From Vitrella brassicaformis (lineage: Eukaryota > Sar > Vitrellaceae): a DNA stretch of 49,428 bases. Both the position numbers and the translations under genes were made by a program. The notes beneath the pieces were generated by a model that did not search any database, was not told the origin of the DNA, and worked only from the letters and a program-made list of their open reading frames with translations. The DNA is taken from assembly GCA_001179505.1 (NCBI GenBank), contig CDMY01000270.1, positions 12,974 through 62,401 of the forward strand, given 5' to 3'. How positions within the stretch are numbered: position 1 is the stretch's first letter; every line of letters starts with the position of its first letter. Shown piece by piece: positions 11,526 to 22,221 of the stretch.

Positions 11526-12895
11526 GAGAGCAGAGAGACACCGATGATCAAGTGGCGTGGATGGTCAGTGTGTCAGATCTGCATTCATGGTAGTCTTGTT
11601 TGTACAGTGGGCGGCCGGTGGGAGGGAGGGAGGGAGGCTTGGGGCGATGAGATAGATGAGATGAGTGTGTGGAGCAGGGCAGGGCAGGGCGTGTGTGTGT
11701 GTACGCATGTGTGTGCTGGCTGGATGGATGAGTGAGTGCGATCGATAGATATCAATGGCGCCTTTTTGGTCAATCAAATGGTCTGTCTGTCTGTAATATA
11801 GATATACAACTACTAGACAAAGATGATCGATGGACTTCATGACCGACCTGCCCGTCGTTAGGCGTGTGATGGATCATTTACTAATTCAAACGTCAGTCAC
11901 CATGTTCCATTCCATAAACAGACATACACACACACACACACACACATGCACACACGTGCACTGCACGGCCACACACATGACGCAGCAAGAGGTACAAATG
12001 TTGATATATGATTAGATATGGGCACCACATCACATACATGTATCACACACACATGTAGACAGGCGGGACATGCATACGAAACGAATCCACCCTCCCCTCC
12101 CCCTTGTCCACTACCAACATACAAATTAGCCTTTTCTTGTAGAGAGCGAGTAGAGAGAGAGTGAGTAGACAAACAGTGTTCGGATCGGATCTGCATATAC
12201 ATGTAGACAGACAGTGACCTGTGTAGGTTAGGTTGCACAAAAGCAGCTTTGGCTTAGATACACCCTTAACCCCCGTGCATCGCATCACAGCCTTACCTGA
12301 GCACAGAAAGAGGGAGACACTCACACATACAGACATACATACATCCATAGAGAAATACACACATACGCGGCAGTCCCATGCATGGTATGCAGCACAGCAC
12401 GTACTGATCGACAACACCACCAAAAAAGACTTCTCACTAGCTCACTAGACAAATACGGAACAGACACGCACCAATACACACATACACATGGAGCCAGCAG
12501 ACAATTAGCGAAAAATGCCTGGCACACAAATACATACAGAGTGCAGATAGATATAGACAGACTGACTATTGAAGCAATCATATCATCAATCAAAAGGATG
12601 GCAGGCAATTGCATTGCACACACACCGACGAGCAAAAGCCACACAAATCACACAAATCACACAAATCCATTGATTCCATCCATCCATCCACAGGAAGTGA
12701 AGCGACATACATTCACACATACACTTCCATCCATCTACTCAATCAAGCACCGCCCCTCACACACATACAATACAGGCATAGCATACACGCTTACGCATCC
12801 ACATACAGACGACACGACCTGCATCCCCCCCCGGGCCCTCAGAAAAGACCTACCCTACCCACCGCCCTGCACCCCACCTCTCTCTCCCTCTTTCA
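11464..12895. repeat. Convergent intergenic region of microsatellites
   Basis: This lies between the ATG101 stop and the GH16 gene stop. It contains a GA tract (about 11491-11528), GGGA and GGAT tetramers and many CACA, CATA and CAAAT repeats, such as three copies of an ACACAAATC unit near 12642-12668. The plus strand changes from TG/GA-rich in the left half to CA-rich in the right half, as expected if each half is transcribed as the 3' UTR of its neighbour. No gene is seen. Confidence 0.6.
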
Positions 12896-15815
12896 TTATT
12901 TCTCCCTCTCACTCTTCCGCTCTCCCGTGCTGCGGTGCTTCTTGCCCCTCGTGAGCGCCCGCACCACCGCCTTGAGCCCCTCACTGTTCAGTCCAGCAGG
13001 CGTCATCGGGTGCACTTCACCGCCGCCATCTCCATCTCCATGCCCCTGCCTATCCCTCTCCCCAGGCACACCATCGACAGGGGCAGCTTGCTCGTCGTCA
13101 GGGTTGGGGCTAGGCTTGGGGGGATCCACCTTGATGGGCGTGGGGTCGTGTTGCTCCACCTGCTCTTCTTCCTCCGTGCTCGGCTGCTCCAGTCTGCCCG
13201 GGTTGGTCTTGGAGCGATACTGCTGCCTCGTGTATGGCGACACGGGGAGGTCGGTGGAGGGAGAGGTGGCCGCACCGTTGGCCTGCGGGCGGCTCCTCTC
13301 AGGCGGCCGTGATTTGGACCTCGATGCCAGCCACACTGCCAGCGGGTTTGGGGTGGACACCGGCGTGGACGACATGGACCAGGGCCGCCAGGCTCGCGAC
13401 GAACCGGTGGGCGGTGCGGCCTTGGTCGCCTCTGGTGTGTGTGCGTCCTCCTGTTCCTTGACGACCGCGACGCTTCTCCTGTGCGTGTCCATGCTGATGA
13501 TGGCCGGAACGGGGCTGGCGTCGCCTGTCTCCCCGCTGGACGGAGTTGTCGTCATGAGCGACATCGACGGGCCGAGGGATGTCTGCGTCCGGTCACCGGC
13601 GCTCGGGGGCGCTTCGGGCTCCTCCTCTGTCGCCCTTCCTGTCTCGTCAGCACTACCAGTGGACCGGTGGGATGGAGGGACGCCGGCCTCCTCAGGGGCA
13701 GGAGGGGGATGGGCACATCGCGGCGGCCTCTTGCTGGTCGCCACCCTCCTCCCCTCGCCGTGGTTGTCGGTGTGCCGGGTCCTGCCTGGGCCTGGTTGCC
13801 TGCCGATGGGCGAGATGAGGGCCTTCATGGGCGAGGTGCCGTGTTTGTTGCGGAGATGGTGGGGCACCGGCCCCCAGCAGAGGAAGGGGCCGCCCTCCTT
13901 CCACACATAGTAGGACCGCAGCAGCCACAGCAGAAGCAGCAGGAACAGGGCCGCCCCGATGGCACCCACCAGCACGGGAAGCACGACGTGGTGCGTCTTG
14001 GAATTCTCGCGGAACACAGCTGCGAGCGACACGGCACAGAGACAAAGTGAGCCGGCTCAGCCAGCCGACGGGAATGTGGCTGGCACGTGTTGGTTGGCAC
14101 CGCACCTGGGAGTTTGTCATTGGGCAGCGGCCAGCCACAAGCGATCTTTCTGGAGGCCATGATGGGTCGTCTGTCCCGAGTGTGGGTGATGCCGATGCCG
14201 TGGTGGGTCGTCCTGTTGTACTCGTCGTCAGCCAACTGGTGCGTGCTCCACCCCTTGAGCGAGCATGTCGTCGTGCGCATGTCATAGACCACTCCCCCAC
14301 ACCGCCCGTCGCCCGTGCACCACTGCTGGCACTCCTTGAATGTCTCGGCGCTCTCAGACCACAGGGCGCCGCCGCGCGACAGAGACGAGTGATCCTTCTC
14401 GTCGGCGAAACACCAGTGCACTGCACATAAACAGAGAGACCGACAGGCGGGGATTTTTCTGTTTGTTTCTGCACGGGTTTCCCTTTGTCTGTCGGCTCTT
14501 CTCCTCTCACCGCAATATCTTGGCCCGGCTGTGCTGTTGTGGTGCTGCTGCGTCTTGTCGGCTTGTATGTGCGAGAACACCCGACAGGTGTGTGGCTCTG
14601 TGAACGAGAAGTGCCTGCATCGTGGGTGCGCCTGGCAGGTCCGCTGGCAGTCCTTTGCCGACGATATGGGGAAGGACGGGTAGCCCAGGTCGCCCAGCAC
14701 GGGATTCCTTATCGGCACCGTCAGCTCGCCGCCAGCCGATGGCTGGTACCGCGTCGCCTTCTCATAGCAAAAGTCTCTGCCTGAAAAACACAGATAAGCG
14801 CTCCCCCAGTGAGAGAATAACCACCATCGCGCAGCGTCATTCTGACCATAAGGGTCCGGTAGTGTGGTCATATCCGAGTGCCTCAGGGCGATCGTCAGCC
14901 GTCCGCCCTCCTGCCGGACGGTGCTCTTGCTGAAGTCGCTCCGGCTCAGTAGGAAGGAGGATTCCACCAGCACCCAGTCGCCCCCCTTCCAGGCCTCAAG
15001 CACCTTGCCGTCCTTGGAGAAATGCTCCTCATACGCGGGGGTGAAGGCTCTCGTCTGCAGGTCGTAGTCCCACACGCGCACCCAGTCAAACTCCGCCCTG
15101 GCCGGGAGGGCACATGATTTGTCGTCGAATGCGCCGCCCCAGTCCTCGATATAGGGGTGCACCACCCACACCGACTGGTGCAGCTCCATCGGCCGGGAGG
15201 GGACGCTCACGTCGTCGTCGCCGTCTGATACATACCTGATTTCAGTGCCGTCGACGAGCCACCTGACGTACTCTGGCGTCCACTCAATGGCGAAGGTGTG
15301 GAGCCTCTCGGCGAAGGACATGCCATCGGGGCTGTGGTGTAGCTGCTGTGAGAGTGTGCGGTTGCCGTCGACCCCTCCGATAATATTGGTCTGGAGCGTG
15401 GCTGCGTCGTCCTTGCCGAACACCTCCACGTCGATCTCCTGCCACCCGTTGCTGTCATCCTCGCTCTTGGGGTTGTACAGAAAGAACGACACCTGACAGA
15501 CAAGCAGAAGGGACAGGGATACGCACACACATGCCGTACGTCTGTCTGCCTGTCTGTCTGTCTTTGAGTGTCCGCTCTTGTAGGTCTTACGAGCACGCCG
15601 CTGCAGTTGATGGCCTGAAGGCGCGACTCGAACCGGCCGTAGAGGTAGACGTCCTTGGAGATGGCCCCTCCGCCCTGCAGCAGCTTCTGGCAGCTCCCCC
15701 ACCGGGCGTCGAAGGCCAGCCCGCCGTCCTCGCCATCAGAGGGGCACTGGGACACGACGACCGTCACAAACAAGAAGGAGAGCCAACTAGAGGAACAAGG
15801 AAGCAGCCGGCGCAT
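12896..15815 (-). CDS. Secreted/membrane-anchored GH16 glucanase-like protein with apple/PAN domains
   Basis: Five exons (15815-15591, 15492-14847, 14780-14511, 14420-14106, 14019-12896) give 859 residues. An N-terminal signal peptide (LSFLFVTVVVS) leads into a glycoside hydrolase family 16 domain with the catalytic E-x-D-x-E motif WQEIDVE (Glu94 nucleophile, Asp96, Glu98 acid/base, by family rule). Two Cys-rich blocks follow that look like apple/PAN domains (DCQRTCQAHPRCRHFSF; ECQQWCTGDGRCGGVVYD). One transmembrane helix lies at about 497-519, followed by a roughly 340-residue Pro/Ser-rich low-complexity tail, predicted cytosolic. GH16 enzymes cut beta-1,3(4)-glucans and related wall or algal polysaccharides; this one could act on the cell's own wall or on food. 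The exact substrate cannot be told. Confidence 0.82.
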
Positions 15816-15888
15816 AATCCAGTGGGGTGTGTGTGTTGTACGATTATTTCATCCTCGACCTTTCATTCATCGCGAGTAGAGGAAAAGA
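15816..15888. promoter_or_regulatory. Very short divergent promoter (73 bp)
   Basis: Only 73 bp separate the ATG of the GH16 gene (minus) from the ATG of the MGN-family gene (plus). It contains a TG tract and a short A/T-rich piece (GATTATTTCATC) but no exact AGCTCGCA(A/G) word. Any promoter must overlap both 5' UTRs or lie inside the genes. Confidence 0.45.
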
Positions 15889-17523
15889 ATGGGGAATGAC
15901 GTGACGGTGCCCAGCAGCCGGCAGGCCCTGCCGCCGGCCAGGGAGAACGAGGCCATCGATTTCATCCACAGCCTGGGGCGGGATGCCATCCACACACTCG
16001 AGGGCATCGGCATACTCAGATGCACGGCCGCCTTCCTATCGCAGATAGACTTCTCGGCCGCCGTCCTCCGCAATCGGCTGGGGCGCTGCCTGGCGGCCAA
16101 ACACCTCGACGGCATCATCGCATTCGATTTGCAGCTGGGGACCAAGCTCGTGTTGAAGGCCATCTGGCTGGTGGACACGTAGCAGTGGACCGAGGTAGCC
16201 AATGCGCTGAAGGTGGCGGCGCAGCGCGGCTTCTGTCAGCTGCCCATCACACTGGCTGTGGCCGACCTGCAGCGTCACGATAGCAAACAGGTGGGCAGAT
16301 GAGCGTGGGGCGGGGGGGGGGGCACTCATCGGTTTGTCTGTCTGTCTGTCTGTGTAGGCGTATTTGGCCGATGTGCGTGTGATTGCGTTGTGGAAGATGG
16401 TCGGCAGACACGTCAACTTCGGCGGCAGCTACGGCCGTTTTGAGCTGTTTGACCAGCCGGGCGGCGGTGTGCGTGCCATCAAGGACGAGTCGGGCTTCGA
16501 GCTGGACATCAACCCGCCCCTCCCCCCCNNNNNNNNNNNNNNNNNNNNNNNNNNNNNNNNNNNNNNNNNNNNNNNNNNNNNNNNNNNNNNNNNNNNNNNN
16601 NNNNNNNNNNNNNNNNNNNNNNNNNNNNNNNNNNNNNNNNNNNNNNNNNNNNNNNNNNNNNNNNNNNNNNNNNNNNNNNNNNNNNNNNNNNNNNNNNNNN
16701 NNNNNNNNNNNNNNNNNNNNNNNNNNNNNNNNNNNNNNNNNNNNNNNNNNNNNNNNNNNNNNNNNNNNNNNNNNNNNNNNNNNNNNNNNNNNNNNNNNNN
16801 NNNNNNNNNNNNNNNNNNNNNNNNNNNNCCCCTCCCCCCCGCCCACCCATACCACACACACCATCAACGACAACCCGCCCGTCAGATCCACAATCGGCCT
16901 GCCGGGGGGCAGCTGGACGGTCGGTGGTGCGGCGCTCACTCAGGCCTCGACGTCGTCCTTCATCATGAGGACCATCCTGCGGGCCGGGCATTGGGGCGCC
17001 ACTCCATTGGTTCGAGTGAACCGGTATGCAGGACACACCACACACCACACTCATCAGACACACATCCATCCATCCATGACGGCCTCTTCCCTCTGTTCTC
17101 TTCAGGCATGCCCACGGCGGTGTGCTGGACGGCCTCCTCAACCAGTCGCCCCACCAGCCGCCCCACCGATGCACCGCCGTCATGGCGGGCAGGTTGGACG
17201 ATAAGGTTCCCCCTGTAGAGACTCGGATTCTGCTGCTGACGCCGTTCGACAGCCCATTCGTCGCATCGATCGTTCTCCTCACACGTGCCAACATTAACAC
17301 AGGTGAGGCGTCACAGATACTCTGGTGATGGAGCCGTCCTTTGACGTGTGCTGATTCGGTGGCTGCAGTGGGTGTGTATGCCCTCACCAACGAGCCACCA
17401 GTAGGTGGTGCATCGGCTGCCTTCAAGGACCGCCGGCCCGCCACCGCCCCGCTGGTGGGCCGCCCGCTGGGCAGCACCATCGCAGACATGGTGGTCAACC
17501 AGAAAGAGGCAACTAGGCAATAA
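15889..17523 (+). pseudogene. MGN-family protein gene with in-frame TAG (copy 1)
   Basis: I do not recognise the family. Exon 1 (15889-16290) starts MGN, a myristoylation-like N-terminus, and is clearly paralogous to the gene at 48925. After 97 codons there is an in-frame TAG at 16180-16182 where the other copy has CAG (VDT-stop-QWTEV versus VDTQQWTEV); coding similarity continues without a frameshift to SKQ at 16290. Later exons are still open: 16358 onward (AYLADVRVIALWKMVG), a 300-N gap at 16529-16828, then exons ending at 17024, 17106-17300 and 17369-17523 (stop TAA). Intact splice sites and frames around a single nonsense codon suggest a young pseudogene, a base error, or readthrough; TAG is a genuine stop in the PsbP gene nearby, so code reassignment is unlikely. 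Confidence 0.7.
16529..16828. other. Assembly gap of 300 N
   Basis: Exactly 300 Ns interrupt copy 1 of the MGN-family gene. Both edges are poly-C tracts, so the missing sequence probably begins and ends in a C-rich repeat. The exon/intron structure across the gap cannot be read. Confidence 0.99.
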
Positions 17524-17969
17524 AGGTAGGTGAGTGTCGAAGTGAAATGGGTGCTCCATCTATCTCTCTGTGTTGGATGTGTATGTGTGTTGTGGTGTGT
17601 GCAGGTGGGCGAGGCGAGGTGACGCGACGCGACGCCTGGTGGGAAGGGACTGGTGAATGGGGGAGGATATGAACGACGCGGGCGTGAGGGCAGTCTGGGC
17701 ATGCCCATGTGTGTGCCTCAGTTGATTGGCCTGTGAGCCCATGGTGGCTGGCATGGCGTGTGGTGTGAAGGCGAGAGGGGGACTGTAGCTGGTGCATGAT
17801 GCATGGATGGATTGACACACGTCGGTCGATGGACACTTCATGTTTGACACTCAGCAAGTCTCACGGAAAACCCATGTTCTTCCCTTTCTCTCCCCAGTCA
17901 GTATTTTAATCGCCGGTTTGTGAACGAAAGTTAAGTTTGTGTCCAGACGGACAATCGACCCGACCTCAC
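17524..17969. other. Convergent intergenic spacer
   Basis: A 446-bp spacer between the stop of the MGN-family gene and the presumed stop of the small TM-protein gene. It is TG-rich on the left, and I see no gene or strong repeat in it. Confidence 0.5.
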
Positions 17970-18747
17970 TTACTTAAGTAACTTGCACACGCAGTCAGCA
18001 CCATGCCATGCGTCCAGTATTCCTCCATGTTTCACTCTCATGGTCCTTCCAACACACCCGTACATACCAAATGTCACCCACAGCAGCACATCTGTCCCAC
18101 TCGTCCATCGACCCATCCACTGCCGCTTACAGTGCTCCGTCCCCCTGTGACACTCCCGCAGCGCCCCATGACCACCTTCATCTGATCTCCCATCGCCTGC
18201 TCGACCATGCCTCTCGCGAACAGCCGACTGGGCGGCTGCTGCAACAACATGCCCTGGATCAGCTGCGGCACGTCCTACAGCCGACAGAGGCCGGGGCTGT
18301 GAGCTCCTGTCCCTCCCATGGTCTCCATCCCTGTCGGCGTCGTCTCGTCTGCCCTTGTCGTCCTGCCTGCTGCTGGTGGGGCACCGCTGTGAGGGCTGTG
18401 AAGGGGCGGTGTCGGCCATGTCGACGTGGAAGGCCATGATGGTCGGGCCGAGCAGATGCCACGCCACAGTGATCAGCAGACATAGAATGACGATCAGCGC
18501 TATCAAGATCTCGATGGCAAGCACCTGAAAGATCCACCACAGACACGCACACGGCATTCATCCACCCGTGCATGGACGTGGCTGCCTGCGTGTGTGCCTT
18601 TGCTTCTGTTCTTGCTCACTCACTCACCACGCTGGGAGTGTGTGTCGTGGCCTTTGCGTCTGTATCGACGCCGTACTGCATCACATACTCGGCGATGTAC
18701 TCCAGGTCATCGTCGTGGTCCGGCACCAACCGAGGCTCCTCAAACAT
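17970..18747 (-). CDS. Small single-pass membrane protein, unknown
   Basis: Two exons, 18747-18628 and 18524-17970, join in frame to 224 residues. Exon 1 encodes an acidic N-terminus (MFEEPRLVPDHDDDLEY). Exon 2 opens directly with a transmembrane helix (VLAIEILIALIVILCLLITV), followed by a basic/Asp-rich, low-complexity region. The last roughly 120 residues look less protein-like, so the true 3' end or a further intron is uncertain. It is head-to-head with HSP90. No family recognised. Confidence 0.45.
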
Positions 18748-18972
18748 CTCGCTTCTTGCTGCCGATTGCTTGCTCTTGTGCCCCGCCGCTGTGCCTTCGT
18801 CAACTCTTGGGCGAGAATCGCGACGTGGACGGGTTAGGGTTGAGCTCGCAATCCTGCCTCATACCAGCCTGCGCCAGACCGCTTTCTCCGTCTCTGTGCA
18901 TCGCTCTCCCTCTTGGCTGAAGCAATCAGCAAGCAAGCGGCCGCGTGCATCTGTGTGTGAGTCATCGACGCC
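18748..18972. promoter_or_regulatory. Divergent promoter of HSP90 with AGCTCGCAA box and telomere-like repeat
   Basis: The 225-bp interval holds GGGTTAGGGTTGAGCTCGCAA: a telomere-repeat-like GGGTTAGGGTT at about 18831-18841 runs directly into AGCTCGCAA at 18843-18851, 121 bp before the HSP90 ATG. I could not find a clear heat-shock element (paired inverted GAA units) in the interval. Confidence 0.55.
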
Positions 18973-21734
18973 ATGGCAAGTGAGGGTGAGATGGAGACGT
19001 TCGCCTTCAATGCTGACATCCAGCAGCTGATGTCGCTGATCATCAACACCTTCTACTCCAACAAGGAGATCTTCCTTCGGGAGCTCATCTCCAACAGCAG
19101 CGACGCCCTCGACAAGATCCGGTACGAGTCCATCACCGACCCGGACAAGATCAAGGAGCAGCCCAACTTCTACATCCGCATCATCCCCGACAAAAGCGCC
19201 AACACACTCACCATCGAGGACTCGGGCATCGGCATGACCAAAACCGACCTCATCAACAACCTCGGTGAGTCAGTCAAAGAGGCAGGGTGTGGGAGACACG
19301 CATGCGACGGGAGGGGGGACGGGGAGGGGGGCAAGGGTGCATGTGTGGGTGTGGGGACACGCTGGCACGGCACACGCATGGCATGCGCCCACATGCACAC
19401 CTCTACGACATGTCTCTCTGCATGCCATGCCATGTGTGCGTGTGTGTGTGTGCGTGTCTCCCCTCCCTCTCAGGCACCATTGCCCGTTCTGGGACCAAGG
19501 CATTCATGGAGGCCCTGACTGCCGGCACCGGTGACATCAGCATGATCGGCCAGTTCGGTGTGGGTTTCTACTCTGCCTACCTGGTGGCCGACAAGGTGAC
19601 GGTCATGTCCAAGCACAACGACGACGACCAGTACATCTGGGAGTCGTCGGCAGGCGGCTCATTCACCGTCTCCAAGGACCCTTCAGGCGACGTACCCAGG
19701 GGCACACGCATCATCCTCCACCTCAAGGAGGACCAGGTACGTAGGTGACACGACCGACCCACACACGCCACAGCGGCCGACACACGAGAGGCGTACACAC
19801 GTGGGTCGTGTGTGGTCTGTCAGTCTGAGTACTTGGAGGAGCGTCGTCTGAAGGACCTGGTCAAGAAGCACAGCGAGTTCATTGGCTTCCCCATCGAGCT
19901 GTCTGTCGAGAAGACCACTGAGAAGGAGGTCGACGATGAGGAGGAAGAGGAGGAGGAGAAGAAGGTACGCCACCACCACCCCCCCCACACACCCCTACCC
20001 ACCCAGAGAGCCAGTGGGATAGATACATGACGCCTTGTCTGTGTGTGTGGGTGTTGTGTGGTCGTGCGTGGCATGGCATGCAGGATGAGGATGAGGAGAA
20101 GAAGGATGAGGAGGAGAAGGACGAGGAGGAGCCCAAGATCGAGGACGAGGACGAGAAGGAAGAGAAGAAAGTCAGCCACACCCACACCGCACCCGCACCC
20201 GACCAGAACCATATGCGCTAACACCTGTGTGGTGTGGTGTGGTGGCCTGTGTCACGGTGTGTGCACGTGTAGGAGAAGAAAAAGAAGAAGGTCAAGGAGG
20301 TGACGAAGGAGTTTGAGCAGATCAACAAGAACAAGCCCATCTGGATGCGCAAGCCAGAGGACGTCACCACCGAGGAGTACGCCTCCTTCTACAAGTCCAT
20401 CACAAACGACTGGGAGGAACACCTCATCGTCAAACACTTCTCAGTCGAAGGTGCGTACGCCATCACATCACATCGCCACACACACACTTGCGCCTCCCCC
20501 CCCATGTGCACGTGTGTGTGCAGGTCAGTTGGAGTTCAAGGCGTTGCTGTTCGTCCCCCGCCGCGCGCCGTTCGACCTCTTCGAGACGCGCAAGAAGCGC
20601 AACAACATCAAGCTGTACGTCAGGCGGGTCTTCATCATGGACGACTGCGAGGAGCTCATCCCAGAGTGGCTCAACTTCGTCAAGGTCAGTTCAGTCACCA
20701 CACACGACACAGACAGACGGACTCATGTGGCGCACTGATGCGTGTGTGTGTGTGTGTGCAGGGTGTGGTCGATTCCGAGGATCTGCCGCTGAACATCTCT
20801 CGGGAGTCGCTGCAGCAGAACAAGATCCTGAAGGTGATCCGGAAGAACCTCGTCAAGAAGTGCCTGGAGATGTTTGCCGAGCTGACCGAGAAGAAGGACG
20901 ACTACAAGAAGTTCTACGAGCAGTTCTCCAAGAACCTCAAACTCGGCATCCACGAGGACACCACCAACAGGATCAAGGTCAGCTCAGCTGCTGCGCCACA
21001 TACACAACACATCCACACACGTGTCTGTGTCCATCATACCAGCCATGTATGTGTGTGTGCGTGTGTGTGGTGTGTCATCCATCGTGCGTGCAGATCGCTG
21101 AGTTGCTGCGCTTCCACACGAGCAAGAGCGGCGAGGAGCAGATCAGCTTCAAGGAGTATGTCGATCGCATGAAGGAGGGCCAGAAAGACATCTTCTACAT
21201 CACCGGCGAGTCCAAGGCCGCCGTCGAGCACTCCCCCTTCCTCGAGACGCTCCGCAAGAAGGGCATCGAGGTCATCTACATGGTCGACCCCATCGACGAG
21301 TACTGCGTCCAACAACTCAAGGCAAGCTACACCTCCCAATCAGATACCCACACGCCACCGCACACACGTGTGTCTGTCTGTATGTCTGACTCTCTCTCTC
21401 TCTGTGTGGCAGGAGTTTGACGGCAAGAAGCTGCGGTGCTGCACCAAGGAGGGTTTGGACCTCGAGGACGACGAGGACGAGAAGAAGAAGTTCGAGGAGC
21501 TCAAGGAGGAGTTCGAGCCGCTCTGCAAGCTCATGAAGGAGGTCCTCCACGACAAGGTCGAGAAGGTCGTCGTCGGCCAGCGCATCTCGGACTCGCCCTG
21601 CGTCCTCGTCACCTCCGAGTTCGGATGGAGCGCAAACATGGAGAGGATCATGAAGGCACAGGTGGGTGGGCACCCACCTGACACACCTCACGACACCCAC
21701 ACACAGGAAGGAGGAGAATGCGCGCATCGATCGG

Positions 21735-21770
<36 letters not shown>

Positions 21771-22221
21771 TGATGTGTTACAGGCGCTGCGTGACAACAG
21801 CATGACGACGTATATGGTGTCGCGCAAGACGATGGAGATCAACCCCAAGCACAGCATCATGGTGGAGCTCAAGAAGAAGGCGTCGGCGGACAAGTCCGAC
21901 AAGACCGTCAAGGACCTCATCTGGCTCCTCTTCGACACCTCTCTCCTCACCTCCGGCTTCTCCCTCGATGACCCCACCCAGTTCGCCGGCCGCATCCACC
22001 GCATGATCAAACTCGGACTCTCCATCGACGAGGACGAGGAGGCACCAGGTATGGATGCCAGCCAGAGAGGGGAGGGGACAGGTGCGCGTCTTCCTGCGTG
22101 CATATGTGTGTGTGTGTGTGTGTCGTGTGTGGTGTGTGTGTCAGCTGAGGAGGACCTGCCGCCACTGGAGGAGGTCGAGGGCGCCGAGGTGGAGGCATCC
22201 AAGATGGAGGAGGTCGACTAA
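18973..22221 (+). CDS. HSP90: Cytosolic heat shock protein 90
   Basis: Eleven exons (18973-19264, 19474-19736, 19824-19964, 20084-20170, 20273-20450, 20524-20684, 20762-20977, 21094-21321, 21413-21661, 21784-22048, 22145-22221) total 2157 nt, 718 residues. The N-domain shows the GHKL ATPase marks: [27 protein letters not shown] and [16 protein letters not shown] long acidic Glu/Lys linker (exons 3-5) follows, then the middle domain with [11 protein letters not shown] and LPLNISRE, and the C-terminal dimerisation domain. The protein ends MEEVD, the TPR-cochaperone docking tail of cytosolic HSP90, so an ER or organellar form is excluded. HSP90 folds and matures kinases, receptors and other clients using ATP. 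The intron after exon 8 begins with GC instead of GT. Introns contain TG tracts before the 3' splice sites. Confidence 0.98.
21322..21412 (+). other. Non-canonical GC-AG intron in HSP90
   Basis: Exon 8 must end after CTCAAG (VQQLK) and exon 9 begin with GAGTTTGAC (EFDGKKL) to keep the strictly conserved HSP90 reading. The intron then begins GCAAGC and ends GGCAG. No GT lies close enough to serve as donor without deleting or adding conserved residues. Confidence 0.85.

Noticed and set aside
15889-16290. Reassigned TAG codon (alternative genetic code)
   Set aside because: The PsbP gene ends properly at TAG (38459-38461), and other genes use TAA and TGA, so TAG is a normal stop here.
18748-18972. 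Heat-shock element upstream of HSP90
   Set aside because: No array of alternating GAA/TTC units could be found in the interval.
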